Below, piece by piece: positions 19,702-28,667 of a stretch of DNA of 64,000 nt. Position 1 is the first letter of the stretch, and each line of letters starts with the position of its first letter. Under the pieces are notes generated by a model. The model ran no database searches. It had not been told where the DNA came from and worked only from the letters and a program-made list of their open reading frames with translations. The stretch spans positions 4,030,001 through 4,094,000 of the forward strand of contig NC_013729.1 in NCBI RefSeq assembly GCF_000024345.1, written 5' to 3'. The DNA comes from Kribbella flavida DSM 17836. GTDB taxonomy: Bacteria > Actinomycetota > Actinomycetes > Propionibacteriales > Kribbellaceae. The translations under genes and the position numbers were made by a program.

Positions 19702-20871
19702 CTAACTAGTCACGGGTTCGAGCACGGCCACGCACTCTATGTGATGGGTCATGCCGAACAGGTCGAAGGCCCGCAGCGAACTCACCCCGTAGCCGAGCCC
19801 TGCGAAGGTCTTCAGGTCGCGGGCCAGCGCTGCCGGATCACACGCCACGTACGCCACCCGCCGCGGGGACAACCCCGCGATCCGCCGTACGACGTGCTGG
19901 CCGGCTCCGGTCCTCGGCGGGTCGAGCACAACCAGGTCGACGTGCTCCAGCCCTTGGGCGACCGCGCGGTTCAGGACCCGGTCGACGTCACCCTGCTCGA
20001 GGGTGACTCCGGTCAGGTCGTGCAGGTTGCGCCGCGCGTTCTTGACCGCATCCCGGTCGCCCTCGACGGCCAGTACGCCGCAGCCGGCCTCCGCCAGGAA
20101 CGCCGCGAACAGCCCGACGCCGGAGTACAGGTCGAGCGCGGTCTCGCCCTCGCGCGGCTCCAGCCCGGACAGTACGGCGTCCACCAGCGTGGTCGCCGCG
20201 GCCGGGTGGACCTGCCAGAAGCCACCGGCCTCCACCCGGAAGCGCCTCCCCCGGACCACCTCGACGACCCGGCCGCCGGCCTTCTCGTCGGTCAGGACCG
20301 CGGTCTTGCCCTCGGACGACACCACCGCCTGCACCGAGGACGTGTCCGGCCAGCGCTGGTCGACCACCGCCGGGCTGTCCGGGTGCGCGATCAGGCACCG
20401 GTCGATCGGGATCAGGTCGTGCGAGCGGTGCGCGAACATGCCCGGGCGGCCGCCGACCACGGCGTACCGCATCCGGGTGCGCCAGCCGAGGCCGTCGTCA
20501 CCGGGCGACTCCATCACCACGGTCCGCTCGATGCCGCCGATCCGGCGCAAGGTGTCGGACACGACCGTCGCCTTCAGCCGGCGCTGCTCGACGATGCTGA
20601 CGTGCTGGAAGTCGCAGCCCCCGCAGCGGCCCGGCCCGGCGAACGGGCAGGGCGGCTCGACCCGGTGCGGCGACGGCGTCAGCACCTGGACGACGTCGGC
20701 GCGCAGGTACTTGGCGTTGCGCTCGGTCACCCGGGCGTGCACCAGCTCCCCGGGCAGTCCGTGCCGGACGAACACCACCTGGCCCTCGTACCGCGCGACA
20801 CAGTGCCCGCCGTGCGCCACCGGGCCGATCTCCAGCTCCAGCACCGTCCCGACGATGTCCTCGTCCCTCAC
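19702..20871 (-). CDS. TRAM-domain RNA (uracil-5-)-methyltransferase, TrmA/RumA family
   Basis: A 389-residue SAM-dependent enzyme expected to make 5-methyluridine in tRNA or rRNA. A TRAM RNA-binding domain covers about residues 5-62. Fe-S cysteines are in CPFAGPGRCGGC plus the Cys of DRCLIAHP. The SAM site is DLYSGVGLFAAFLA. LDPPRTGAG and VACDPAALARDL form the catalytic region, with Cys of VACDP the nucleophile. The GTG at 20871 (AGGAG upstream) overlaps the APC permease stop as GTGA, so the two are coupled. It corresponds by position to M. tuberculosis Rv2689c. tRNA versus rRNA specificity is unresolved. Confidence 0.9.
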   Translation of the reverse strand: MRDEDIVGTVLELEIGPVAHGGHCVARYEGQVVFVRHGLPGELVHARVTERNAKYLRADVVQVLTPSPHRVEPPCPFAGPGRCGGCDFQHVSIVEQRRLKATVVSDTLRRIGGIERTVVMESPGDDGLGWRTRMRYAVVGGRPGMFAHRSHDLIPIDRCLIAHPDSPAVVDQRWPDTSSVQAVVSSEGKTAVLTDEKAGGRVVEVVRGRRFRVEAGGFWQVHPAAATTLVDAVLSGLEPREGETALDLYSGVGLFAAFLAEAGCGVLAVEGDRDAVKNARRNLHDLTGVTLEQGDVDRVLNRAVAQGLEHVDLVVLDPPRTGAGQHVVRRIAGLSPRRVAYVACDPAALARDLKTFAGLGYGVSSLRAFDLFGMTHHIECVAVLEPVTS

Positions 20872-22897
20872 CGATCTCCTGACGTCTTGCGAGCGCCCCG
20901 GCGTACCTGCCCGGCCACTCGTTCCACCCGGTCCTGCCTTTCCTCGGCTGCCTCCGACGAGAGCAGCTGGTAAGGAACCGACGTCACCATCACACCAGGT
21001 GTGAACAAGAGGCGCCCCTTCAGCCGCAGCGCGGACTGGTTGTGCAGGAAGTGCTCCCACCAGTGCCCGACCACGTACTCCGGGATGTAGACCATCACCA
21101 CGTCGCGCGGCGACTGCCGCCGGATGTCGCGCACGTACTGCAGGATCGGCCGGGTGATCTCCCGGTACGGCGAGGCCAGCCGCTTCAGCGGGACCGGGAT
21201 GTCGTGCCGCTCCCAGTCGGCCTGCAGGTTCTCCGACTCCTCCCGGTCGACGTCGACCGTGACGGCCTCCAGCATGTACGGCCGGGCCGCCTTCGCGAAC
21301 GCCAGCGCCCGCAGGGTCGGCTTGTGCAGCTTGGAGACCAGCACGATCGCGTGCACCCGGGACGGCAGCATCAGCTGCTCGTCGCCCTCGACCGCGGTCT
21401 GCCGGCCGACGGTCTCGTAGTGCTTGCGGATGCCCTTCATCAGCACGAACAGCACCGCCATCGCGATGATCGCGATGTAGGCGCCGCGGGTGAACTTGGT
21501 GACCAGCACGATCACCAGCACGGTGCCGGTCATCGTCAGGCCGATCGTGTTGATCACCCGCGACCGCATCATCTGGGCGCGTCGGGCCGGGTCGGTCTCG
21601 GTCTTGAGCAGCCGGGTCCAGTGCCGGACCATGCCGGTCTGGCTGATCGTGAACGAGACGAACACCCCGACGATGTACAGCTGGATCAGCCGGGTCACCT
21701 CGGCGTCGAAGGCGACGATCAGGAAGATCGCGAACGCGGCCAGGATCACGATGCCGTTGCTGAACGCCAGCCGGTCGCCGCGGGTGTGCAGCGGCGCGGC
21801 AGGTAACCGTCCTTGGCCAGGATCGAGCCGAGCACCGGGAAGCCGTTGAAGGCGGTGTTGGCGGCCAGCACCAGGATCACGCCGGTGGCCGCGGCGACCA
21901 GGTAGAAGCCGGGGCTGAAGTGGTCGAAGATGCCCTTGGCCAGCTGACCGATCACCGGGTCCTGGTGGTAGTCCGGGCCCAGCGGTACGCCGTTGCGCAG
22001 CAACTGGTGCGCCGGGTCCTCGGCGAAGCGCACCTTCATCACGTTGGCCAGCGTCACCACGCTGATCACCATCGTGATCGAAATGCAGCCGAGCAGCAGC
22101 AGCGTGGTCGCGGCGTTCTTGCTCTTCGGCTTCTTGAACGCCGGCACGCCGTTGCTGATCGCCTCCACGCCGGTCAGCGCCGCGCAGCCCGACGAGAACG
22201 CCCGCAGCACCAGGAACGCCATCGCCAGGCCGCCCGCGCCGGTGGCGAACTCGCCCTCCGGGGCGATGTCGAACGTCGAGGTCGCCGCGTCCGGCAGGTC
22301 ACCGAACAGCATCCGGCCGAAGCCCCAGGCCGCCATCCCGAGAATCGTCACCATGAACACGTACGTCGGGATCGCGAACGCCGTACCGGACTCGCGCACG
22401 CCGCGCAGGTTCATCGTGGTCAGGAACAGCACGGCCACCACCGCGGCCGTCGCCTGGTGCCCTTCCAGCGCCGGGATCGCGGACGCGGCGTACTGGGCGG
22501 CCGAGGAGATCGACACCGCCACGGTCAGCACGTAGTCGACCAGCAGCGCGCTGGCCACGGTCAGCCCGGCGGTCGGCCCGAGGTTCACGTTCGCGACCTC
22601 GTAGTCGCCGCCGCCGGACGGGTAGGCGTGCACGTTCTGCCGGTACGACGCGACGACGACCAGCATCACCACCGCCACCACGATGGCGACCTTCCAGGAG
22701 AAGGTCATGGCGGTCAGTCCGGCCAGGGACAGGGTCAGGAAGATTTCGTCGGGGGCGTAGGCGACCGAGGACAGCGCGTCGCTGGCGAACACCGGCAGGG
22801 CGATCCGCTTGGGCAGCAACGTCTCGCCCAGCTGGGTACTGCGAAGTTTGCGGCCGATCAGCAGCCTTTTGCCGATGTCGCCGAGAGCGGGAGTCAC
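20868..22897 (-). pseudogene. APC-family amino-acid/cation permease, frameshifted
   Basis: Two adjacent reading frames give one transporter of about 676 residues. The first (22897 to about 21794) covers the first nine or so helices, from FASDALSSVAYAPDEI to AKDGYLPR. The second continues, after a single-base loss at 21792-21793, with LHTRGDRLAFSNGIVILAAF, further helices and a C-terminal cytoplasmic domain ending at 20868. At the junction CTG-CCG-CGC is followed by only two bases before CTG-CAC-ACC, so one base is missing. Both halves are otherwise intact and well conserved, so a sequencing error or a very recent mutation is likely. Position matches Rv2690c beside the Trk genes. Confidence 0.82.
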
Positions 22898-22904
22898 ACC
22901 GGTG

Positions 22905-22910
22905 ATGTTA
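22905..22910 (-). promoter_or_regulatory. -10 element TAACAT of a leaderless promoter
   Basis: TAACAT fits TANNNT and ends 7 nt before the GTG at 22897 of the APC permease, in the gap shared with the divergent trkA gene. Confidence 0.45.
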
Positions 22911-22991
22911 GAGGCAGCCCCGGTGCGGTGTAGCGTCTATCCCTGCCGAACCGATGTCAGCGGCCCCGACGGGGCAAGGAGTGATCACGGA

Positions 22992-23654
22992 GTGCACGTC
23001 GTCATCATGGGCTGCGGACGCGTCGGGTCGACGCTGGCCCGCACGCTGGAGAAACGCGGCCACACGGTCGCGATCATCGACCAGTCCGCCGACTCGTTCC
23101 GCCGCCTCAGCCCGAACTTCTCCGGCCGGACCGTCACCGGGATGGGCTTCGACCGGGAGATCCTGATCGAGGCCGGCATCGAGACCGCCGAGGCGTTCGC
23201 CGCGGTCTCCAACGGCGACAACTCGAACATCCTGGCCGCCCGGGTGGCCCGGGAGAACTTCGGCATCGAGAACGTGGTGGCCCGGATCTACGACCCGGGC
23301 CGCGCCGAGGTCTACCAGCGGCTCGGCATCCCGACCGTCGGCACGGTGAAGTGGACGGTCGACCAGATGATGCGGCGGCTGCTGCCGAGCGGGTCGGAGC
23401 CCGAGTGGCGTGACCCGTCGGGCACCATCCGGCTGGCCGAGGTGCACGTGGACTCCGGCTGGGTCGGCCGGGCCGCCTTCGACATCGAGAAGGCGACCGG
23501 AGCGCGGGTCGCGTTCCTGACCCGGCTCGGCGAGGGTCTGCTGCCGAAGGCGGACACCGTCATCCAGGAGGGTGACCTGGTGCACGTCGTCATGCTGGAA
23601 CGCGAAGCCGCGGCGATCGAGGCCCAACTCGGCGCCAAGCCTGAGGAGCTGTGA
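22992..23654 (+). CDS. trkA: TrkA-family K+ uptake regulator, first copy (CeoB-like)
   Basis: A 220-residue cytoplasmic RCK protein that gates a Trk-type potassium transporter in response to NAD(H) or nucleotides. The Rossmann motif MGCGRVGSTLARTLEKRG begins at residue 6, and DQSADSFRRL follows at the ribose-binding acid. Residues ~140-215 are the RCK C-terminal (TrkA_C) domain. AAGGAG lies upstream of the GTG at 22992. Its stop overlaps the second trkA start by one base, as in the M. tuberculosis ceoB-ceoC pair. No Trk membrane subunit is in the window; the divergent APC permease is the nearest transporter. Confidence 0.88.
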   Translation: MHVVIMGCGRVGSTLARTLEKRGHTVAIIDQSADSFRRLSPNFSGRTVTGMGFDREILIEAGIETAEAFAAVSNGDNSNILAARVARENFGIENVVARIYDPGRAEVYQRLGIPTVGTVKWTVDQMMRRLLPSGSEPEWRDPSGTIRLAEVHVDSGWVGRAAFDIEKATGARVAFLTRLGEGLLPKADTVIQEGDLVHVVMLEREAAAIEAQLGAKPEEL

Positions 23655-24322
23655 TGCGGGTAGCCATCGCCGGCGCCGGGAACGTCGGCCGGTCGATCGC
23701 CGGCGAACTGCTGGAGAACGGGCACGAGGTCCTGCTGATCGACAAGGACCCCCGCGCGATCAAGGCCGAGTCGGTGCCGCGGGCGGAGTGGCTGCTCGCC
23801 GACGCGTGCGAGCTGTCCTCGCTGGAGGAGGCGGCCCTGCAGCGGTGCCAGGTCGCGATCGCCAGCACCGGCGACGACAAGGTCAACCTGGTCGTCTCGC
23901 TGCTGGCCAAGACCGAGTTCGGCGTGCCGCGCACGGTGGCCCGCGTCAACCACCCGCGCAACGAGTGGATGTTCAACGAGGCCTGGGGCGTCGACGTGGC
24001 GGTGTCAACGCCGCGGATCATGTCCGCGCTGGTCGAGGAGGCCGTCTCGGTCGGCGACCTGGTCCGGCTGTTCACCTTCCGCCAGGGCGACGCCAACCTG
24101 GTCGAGCTGACGCTGCCGGAGGACTCCCCGATGATCGGCCTGCGGGTCGGCGACATCGACTGGCCGACCGACACCGCCCTGGTCACGATCATCCGCGAGG
24201 GCCGGGTGCTGCGGCCGGACCCGGACAGCACGCTCGAGCTGAACGACGAGCTGCTGTTCGTCGCGGCCGACGAGACCGAGGAGCAGCTCGAGGACATGCT
24301 GTCCCCGCACCACCGCAAGTAG
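23654..24322 (+). CDS. TrkA-family K+ uptake regulator, second copy (CeoC-like)
   Basis: A 222-residue RCK protein paired with the preceding one. The nucleotide-binding loop AGAGNVGRSIAGELLENG lies at residues 7-24, with DKDPRAI after it. The C-terminal domain (~135-215, ELTLPEDSPMIGLRVGDIDW) matches TrkA_C. ATG at 23654 overlaps the preceding TGA as TGATG; an in-frame GTG one codon earlier is possible. Two tandem RCK proteins may form a hetero-oligomeric gating ring. An 18-bp perfect hairpin follows the stop. Confidence 0.88.
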   Translation: MRVAIAGAGNVGRSIAGELLENGHEVLLIDKDPRAIKAESVPRAEWLLADACELSSLEEAALQRCQVAIASTGDDKVNLVVSLLAKTEFGVPRTVARVNHPRNEWMFNEAWGVDVAVSTPRIMSALVEEAVSVGDLVRLFTFRQGDANLVELTLPEDSPMIGLRVGDIDWPTDTALVTIIREGRVLRPDPDSTLELNDELLFVAADETEEQLEDMLSPHHRK

Positions 24323-24330
24323 CAGCACAC

Positions 24331-24372
24331 CGAACCGCCCGTACGCCGAAGGTCCGGCGTACGGGCGGTTCG
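24331..24372. terminator. 18-bp perfect bidirectional terminator hairpin
   Basis: CGAACCGCCCGTACGCCG (24331-24348) and its exact complement (24355-24372) flank a six-base loop between the convergent trkA pair and DUF3159 gene. It would stop transcription from both sides. Confidence 0.88.
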
Positions 24373-24388
24373 TCGTTGGCGGGGCGGG

Positions 24389-25471
24389 CTACTTCTTCTT
24401 GTTCTTGCCGCCGCCGAGCAGGTGGGTGACGTGGTCGCGTGCCTCGTCCCACTTGTCCGGCGGCAACGATCCCCGCAGCACCGCGTACGCGAGCCACAGG
24501 GCCAGCGCGTAGAACGGCAGACCGAGACCGACCTTGGCGATGCCGAGCGCGTTCAGGCTGCCGGTCAGGTAGAGCGGGGTCTGGACGATCAGGCGGATCG
24601 CGAACAGGCCGACGAACACCAGCGTCGCCCGGCTGAAGCCGCGCAGCATCGCCGGGTCGCGGCGCCAGGCCGTGCCGGTCTGGGTGATCAGGCCGTAGAC
24701 CACGCCGAACAGCGGCCAGCGCAGCAGCACGGTCAGCAGGTAGAGCAGGCCGTAGCCCAGGTTGGTGAGCAGCCCCGGCAGGTAGACGTCCTCGGCGCGA
24801 CCGCTGCGGTTCGCCACCCAGGCCGAGATCAGCACGCCGATGAAGCCGCCGAGCACGTTGCGCAGCGGCTGCTTGCGCACCAGCCGCAGCAGTGCGACCG
24901 CCGCACCGCAGGCGATCGCGACGATCAGCGCCAGCCGCAGGTCGTGGTCGCTGGCGGCGTAGACGATCAGGAACGCAATCCACGGCAGGCCGATGTCGAG
25001 CAGCGCGCCCCAGCCGCCGAGGGCGTGGAAGAAGTCCTTGTCGGTGGTCTGCGGCCGGCTCCCGGCCGGCTCGTCGCCCACCGTGTCGCCCGGAGCCGCA
25101 CCGGTCACCGTGCCGGTCGGCACACCGGTCGCCGTGCCGGTCGGGGCCGTGCCGGTCGGCGCGCCAGTTGCTGCGGCTGACGCTGTGCCGGTCGCTTCGC
25201 TCGGAGCTGTGCCCGGCGCTTCGCTCGGAGCTGTGCCGGTCGCTGCACCCGGCGCTGTGCCGGGCAGCGTGCCGGCCCCTGGGCCCGCCCCCTGGGCGAG
25301 CCCGTCCTTCGGTCCCCCGTCCGAACCGGCCGTGGCCGGCTCGGACGGCTTGGCCCGGTCGGACTCCGCCGTCTGCTCCACGGCCTCGATCTCCGGCCGC
25401 AGGATCTCGACCAGCGTCTCCTCGAGGTTTTCCTCGACCCCGGAGTCGCGACCCGCGCGCGGCTCAGCCAT
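24389..25471 (-). CDS. DUF3159 membrane protein with low-complexity N-terminal tail
   Basis: A 360-residue protein with about 150 N-terminal residues of Gly/Thr/Ala/Pro repeats (TGTAPSEA-like units) followed by a DUF3159 domain of roughly five to six membrane helices. Conserved stretches are DFFHALGGWGALLDIGLPW, RKQPLRNVLGGFIGV and ITQTGTAWRRDP. It ends in GGGKNKKK. It overlaps the OB-fold gene by 8 bp, so the two are an operon; the same pair occurs as Rv2693c/Rv2694c. No transport or enzymatic role is established for the family. The long tail is probably cytoplasmic and disordered. Confidence 0.85.
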   Translation of the reverse strand: MAEPRAGRDSGVEENLEETLVEILRPEIEAVEQTAESDRAKPSEPATAGSDGGPKDGLAQGAGPGAGTLPGTAPGAATGTAPSEAPGTAPSEATGTASAAATGAPTGTAPTGTATGVPTGTVTGAAPGDTVGDEPAGSRPQTTDKDFFHALGGWGALLDIGLPWIAFLIVYAASDHDLRLALIVAIACGAAVALLRLVRKQPLRNVLGGFIGVLISAWVANRSGRAEDVYLPGLLTNLGYGLLYLLTVLLRWPLFGVVYGLITQTGTAWRRDPAMLRGFSRATLVFVGLFAIRLIVQTPLYLTGSLNALGIAKVGLGLPFYALALWLAYAVLRGSLPPDKWDEARDHVTHLLGGGKNKKK

Positions 25472-25853
25472 GCGCGGCCGTCGGACGGAGCTCGTAGCGC
25501 GGGTTGAACATCACCCGGTCACCGTCCACGACCCCGATCCGCCCGGATGCGATCAGCTCCGAGCCGGGATGGATGCCGGCGATCTTGCGCCGGCCGAGCC
25601 AGATCAGCTTCACCGTGCCGGTGCCGTCGTACAACTCGCCCTCCAGGGCCGGGACCCCGCCGCGCGGGCTGAACGTGATCGTGCGCAGCGTCCCGAACAG
25701 CGTCACCATCTCCCGGTCCAGACAACCGGTGATCGACCGCGCGCCACAGTCGTGCGCGTAGTCCTGCAGTACCTCGGCGTCCTGCTGGTCCTGGTCACCG
25801 GCCAGGCCCCGGAAGGCACGTCGCCACAGACCCGCGGGCTTGTCGCTCCCCAT
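25464..25853 (-). CDS. OB-fold nucleic-acid-binding domain protein
   Basis: A 129-residue protein whose second half is a single OB fold (about residues 45-120: TLFGTLRTITFSP, ALEGELYDGTGTVKLIWLGRR, GSELIASGRIGVVDGDRVMFNPRYEL). RecG/aspartyl-tRNA-synthetase-type OB domains share this pattern. The N-terminal 40 residues are helical and basic. A TACACT element lies exactly 6 nt before the ATG, so the mRNA is probably leaderless and heads the DUF3159 operon. By position it matches Rv2694c. The nucleic-acid partner is not known. Confidence 0.83.
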   Translation of the reverse strand: MGSDKPAGLWRRAFRGLAGDQDQQDAEVLQDYAHDCGARSITGCLDREMVTLFGTLRTITFSPRGGVPALEGELYDGTGTVKLIWLGRRKIAGIHPGSELIASGRIGVVDGDRVMFNPRYELRPTAAHG

Positions 25854-25859
25854 GGGATC

Positions 25860-25865
25860 AGTGTA
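25860..25865 (-). promoter_or_regulatory. -10 element TACACT of a leaderless promoter
   Basis: TACACT fits TANNNT and ends exactly 6 nt before the ATG at 25853 of the OB-fold gene. Confidence 0.55.
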
Positions 25866-25904
25866 ATCCGCCGGACGCGCCCGGCCGGTATCCGGACATC
25901 AGGC

Positions 25905-26609
25905 TCAGGCCTCTTCCTCGCCGGCCGGCTGGGCACCGGCGGGCAGCCGCAGCGGCAGCGACTCGCGCGGCGCCATCGGCTCGGATCCGCGGACCACGAC
26001 CACGTTGCGCAGGGCCTGCTCCATCGGCGGCGCGGCCTCCGGCTCCACCGCGGCGCGACCGAGCACGGTGGCCCGGAGCAGCCAGCGCGGACCGTCGACG
26101 CCGATCACGCGCGAGGTCTGGCTGAAGATCTGTCCCTCGGGATCCTGGACCGGCACGACCAGCACCAGCTCGGTGCCGAACGGGCCCTCGGTCTCCGACG
26201 CGGTGCCGCCCATCCGGGTCGCCTCGCCGGCGATCTCCTGGCGGACCTCGTCCCAGATGCCGGCCGTCTTCGGCGCGGCGAACGCGCGCAGCTCCAGCGC
26301 GGAGTCCTCGAGCACCAGCAGGATCGCCTGCACGTCACCACTCTGCTCGTCGACCTGCAGCCGCAGCTCCATGCCCGGCAGGCCGGTGATCACCAGCGCG
26401 CCGAGATCGATGCGGTCCTCGGCCTCCAGCGTCGCGGGGTCCACCTCGGTGACGTCGAACGGACCACCGCCGGTCGCACCGGCCGCGGCCTCGCCGGCCT
26501 CCGCCGGGGTGCCGTCGGCGGCGTCCGCCTCGGTCGTCCCGGTGCTCTGCTCGACGGCGTCGGCCGTCGGTCCGGTGTCCTCGTTCTTGGCCTTCCGGCG
26601 GAAGATCAC
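25905..26609 (-). CDS. DUF3710 protein
   Basis: A 234-residue soluble protein. The N-terminal 50 residues are charged and Ala/Glu/Thr-rich, beginning IFRRKAKNED. The DUF3710 domain follows (about 55-225: DRIDLGALVITGLPGMELRLQVD, SALELRAFAAPKTAGIWDEVRQEIA, EGPFGTELVLVVP, GVDGPRWLLRATVLGRA). It ends in a disordered AGAQPAGEEEA tail. The GTG start at 26609 is inferred. It lies downstream of dut on the same strand, as Rv2696c does beside Rv2697c. Function of the family is unknown. Confidence 0.85.
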   Translation of the reverse strand: MIFRRKAKNEDTGPTADAVEQSTGTTEADAADGTPAEAGEAAAGATGGGPFDVTEVDPATLEAEDRIDLGALVITGLPGMELRLQVDEQSGDVQAILLVLEDSALELRAFAAPKTAGIWDEVRQEIAGEATRMGGTASETEGPFGTELVLVVPVQDPEGQIFSQTSRVIGVDGPRWLLRATVLGRAAVEPEAAPPMEQALRNVVVVRGSEPMAPRESLPLRLPAGAQPAGEEEA

Positions 26610-26705
26610 TGCTCTTGCCTACTTCCTCGATCGTGAGTCGTGTCTGCGGGGCGGCGCGACCCCGCCGTAGTCTGGCGCACCCGCAGGTCAGCGGGACGCA
26701 CCTGG

Positions 26706-27158
26706 TCAGCGTGTCACATCACCGAAACCACCGGTCGAGCCGTGGCCGCCCTCGCCGCGCGCCGAGCCCGGCAACGTGCCGACCTCGACGAACCGGACCT
26801 TCTCCACCTGCTGCACGACCAGCTGCGCGATCCGGTCGCCGCGCCGCAGGGTCACCTCGGCGTGCGGGTCGAGATTGATCAGGCAGACCTTGATCTCACC
26901 CCGGTAGCCCGCATCCACTGTGCCCGGTGCGTTCACGATCGACACTCCGTGCTTGGCCGCGAGTCCCGATCGCGGGTGCACGAACGCGGCGTACCCGTCC
27001 TGCAGCGCGATCGCGATCCCGGTGCCGACCAGCGCCCGCTCCCCCGGCTTCAGCGTGACGTCGTGGCTCGCCACCAGGTCCACCCCTGCATCCCCAGGAT
27101 GCGCGTACGCCGGAACCGGCAACTCCGGATCAAGCCTGCGAATCAGCACCTCGGTCAT
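26706..27158 (-). CDS. dut: dUTP diphosphatase
   Basis: A 150-residue homotrimeric dUTPase that hydrolyses dUTP to dUMP and pyrophosphate, keeping uracil out of DNA and feeding thymidylate synthesis. All five motifs are present in order: DAGVDL (~24), PRSGLA (~62), [13 protein letters not shown] (~79), [10 protein letters not shown] (~105) and [14 protein letters not shown] (~131). Length is normal. The start overlaps the upstream thioesterase stop as ATGA, so the pair is translationally coupled. Confidence 0.97.
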   Translation of the reverse strand: MTEVLIRRLDPELPVPAYAHPGDAGVDLVASHDVTLKPGERALVGTGIAIALQDGYAAFVHPRSGLAAKHGVSIVNAPGTVDAGYRGEIKVCLINLDPHAEVTLRRGDRIAQLVVQQVEKVRFVEVGTLPGSARGEGGHGSTGGFGDVTR

Positions 27159-27712
27159 GGGTTCACCTCGTAGTCGTGGACGGAGTCAGTCGTCATGTCG
27201 GTGCCGTGCTCGACGAAGTGCTCGGGTGGGACGACGACGAACACCGCGCTCGCGCGCACCGCGACGCTGCCCTCGGGTCCGCCCAGCCGGCCGACCGCCT
27301 TCGCGTACATCCGGCGTCCGGCGAAGCCCAGGCAGCGGGCGCGCAGCGAGAGCGTCGCACCCACCGGGACCGGCCGGATGTAGTCGGTCTCCAGCCGCCC
27401 GGTCACCATCGGCCGCCGCAGCAACCAGGAGAGGCCGCCCAGCGTCTCGTCGAGCGCCAGGGCGAGTACGCCGCCATGAGCCAGGCCGGGCGCTCCCTGG
27501 TGGTCCGCGGTGACGGTGAACTCACCGCTGATACTCACCTCCGGCCCAGCGGTCGACACCAGCCGCAGTCCGGTCGGGTGCGACGGACCGCACGCCACGC
27601 AGTTCGCGTAGTGCGACGGCAGCACCGTGCCGGGAGCAGGTGCGTCCGGGTGACGCTCCGGCGGCTCGAGGTCGCGCTGCGGGGTCGCAGTGCGGGTCGG
27701 TGGCTCGATCAC
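27155..27712 (-). CDS. PaaI-type hotdog thioesterase
   Basis: A 185-residue protein with a hotdog fold at about residues 45-165; [15 protein letters not shown] carries the helix and acidic residue of the active site, and [22 protein letters not shown] is the adjoining strand pair. Such enzymes hydrolyse acyl-CoA thioesters, but the acyl group is unknown. [14 protein letters not shown] near residue 38 is the typical N-terminal motif of the actinobacterial subgroup. The GTG at 27712 is chosen over one at 27748, which would nearly abut the divergent gene; a TAGGGT element lies 8 nt upstream. Coupled to dut. Confidence 0.82.
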   Translation of the reverse strand: MIEPPTRTATPQRDLEPPERHPDAPAPGTVLPSHYANCVACGPSHPTGLRLVSTAGPEVSISGEFTVTADHQGAPGLAHGGVLALALDETLGGLSWLLRRPMVTGRLETDYIRPVPVGATLSLRARCLGFAGRRMYAKAVGRLGGPEGSVAVRASAVFVVVPPEHFVEHGTDMTTDSVHDYEVNP

Positions 27713-27764
27713 GAGAGGCGACCCTACCGACGCGCTCCGGCGGCCCACGTGCCAGGCTGGTCCT

Positions 27765-28220
27765 GTGTCGAACTACCGCGAGCGGTTGAGCGTGCCGGTG
27801 CGCTGGTGGATCATCGCCGCGCTGGCCGTGCTGACCATCCTGGTGATCACCGCCGTGCCCGCCGGCAAGCCGATCGGCTTCACCGTGGCCGGCGTGGCCG
27901 CCGTCATCCTGGTCGTGCTGTTCGTCCGGTACGGCGGCGCGGTGGTCGAGGTCGGCCCCAGCACGCTGCACGCGGGCCGGGCCACCATCGAGCGGACCCA
28001 CCTCGGCAAGGTCGAGCCGTTGACCGGCGAGGCGGTCCGGAACGCGTTCGGCCGCGACTGCGACCCCACGGCGTACCTGGTGCTGCGCAGCTACCTGCCC
28101 GGCGCGGTGCGGGTGGAGATCACCGACCCGCACGACCCCACGCCGTACTGGCTGATCGCGACGCGCTCGCCGGAGCGGCTGGCGGCGGCGCTGACCGAGA
28201 ACAGCGTGGCAAGATCCTGA
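27765..28220 (+). CDS. DUF3093 membrane protein
   Basis: A 151-residue protein with two N-terminal membrane helices (WWIIAALAVLTILVITAVPAG and FTVAGVAAVILVVLFVRYG) followed by a ~95-residue soluble domain (VEVGPSTLHAGRATIERTHLG, DPTAYLVLRSYLPGAVRVEI, YWLIATRSPERLAAAL), which looks like a small PH-like beta domain. Start GTG at 27765, 6 nt after CAGGCT, a near-match to the leaderless -10 element. It is divergent from the thioesterase-dut operon, as Rv2698 is from Rv2697c. Function unknown. Confidence 0.85.
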   Translation: MSNYRERLSVPVRWWIIAALAVLTILVITAVPAGKPIGFTVAGVAAVILVVLFVRYGGAVVEVGPSTLHAGRATIERTHLGKVEPLTGEAVRNAFGRDCDPTAYLVLRSYLPGAVRVEITDPHDPTPYWLIATRSPERLAAALTENSVARS

Positions 28221-28274
28221 GTACTGCCGGTCCGCGCTGAGCGGGTCCGGACGGGCCTAGCGAGGAGGCACGAC

Positions 28275-28583
28275 GTGATCGGAGCCAAGATCGGCTGGAA
28301 GCTGGTGCTGGCCGTCTTCACGATGGTGGTCGGACTGGTCGCCAACAAGGCGGTCACGACCGCGTGGAAGATCGGTGCCGGCGGCAAACCCCCGAAGGGC
28401 AGCCAGGCCGGGTACGTCGAGGTGGTCACCTGGGCGGTCGCCAGCGGTGCCGCCGCGGCGGCGGCCAAGCGGTTCGCCGAGGACCGGGCGGCGAAGTACT
28501 GGCTGAAGTCGACCGGGCACCTGCCGCCCGGCTACGAGACCGAGGCGGTCAAAGACACCGTGAAGGACGCCGTCAAGGCGTAG
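28275..28583 (+). CDS. DUF4235 membrane protein
   Basis: A 102-residue protein with an N-terminal hydrophobic helix (GWKLVLAVFTMVVGLVANKAV) and a second hydrophobic segment (VTWAVASGAAAAAAKRF), typical of the DUF4235 family. The C-terminal tail is charged. GAGGAGG lies six bases before the GTG start, one of the strongest ribosome sites in the window. It follows DUF3093 by 54 bp on the same strand and is closed by a hairpin. No function is known. Confidence 0.82.
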   Translation: MIGAKIGWKLVLAVFTMVVGLVANKAVTTAWKIGAGGKPPKGSQAGYVEVVTWAVASGAAAAAAKRFAEDRAAKYWLKSTGHLPPGYETEAVKDTVKDAVKA

Positions 28584-28597
28584 CCGGGAGCGACCAA

Positions 28598-28627
28598 GGG
28601 ACCGGCCCCCCGAAGGGGGACGGTCCC
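28598..28627 (+). terminator. hairpin terminator after DUF4235
   Basis: A 13-bp stem with one mismatch (28598-28610 with 28615-28627) and a CGAA tetraloop begins 15 bp after the DUF4235 stop. It also lies downstream of the convergent DUF4193 gene. Confidence 0.75.
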
Positions 28628-28667
28628 GGATGGTACGACTCAGCCGAGCAGGGCGACGGTGCTGTTG

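Noticed and set aside
21792..21793. Programmed ribosomal frameshifting in the APC permease
   Set aside because: The junction lacks a slippery heptamer or a stimulatory hairpin, and permeases of this family are normally encoded in one frame.
22992..24322. Naming the two RCK genes as a complete K+ uptake system
   Set aside because: No Trk/Ktr membrane subunit is in the window; the adjacent APC permease is not a known Trk partner.
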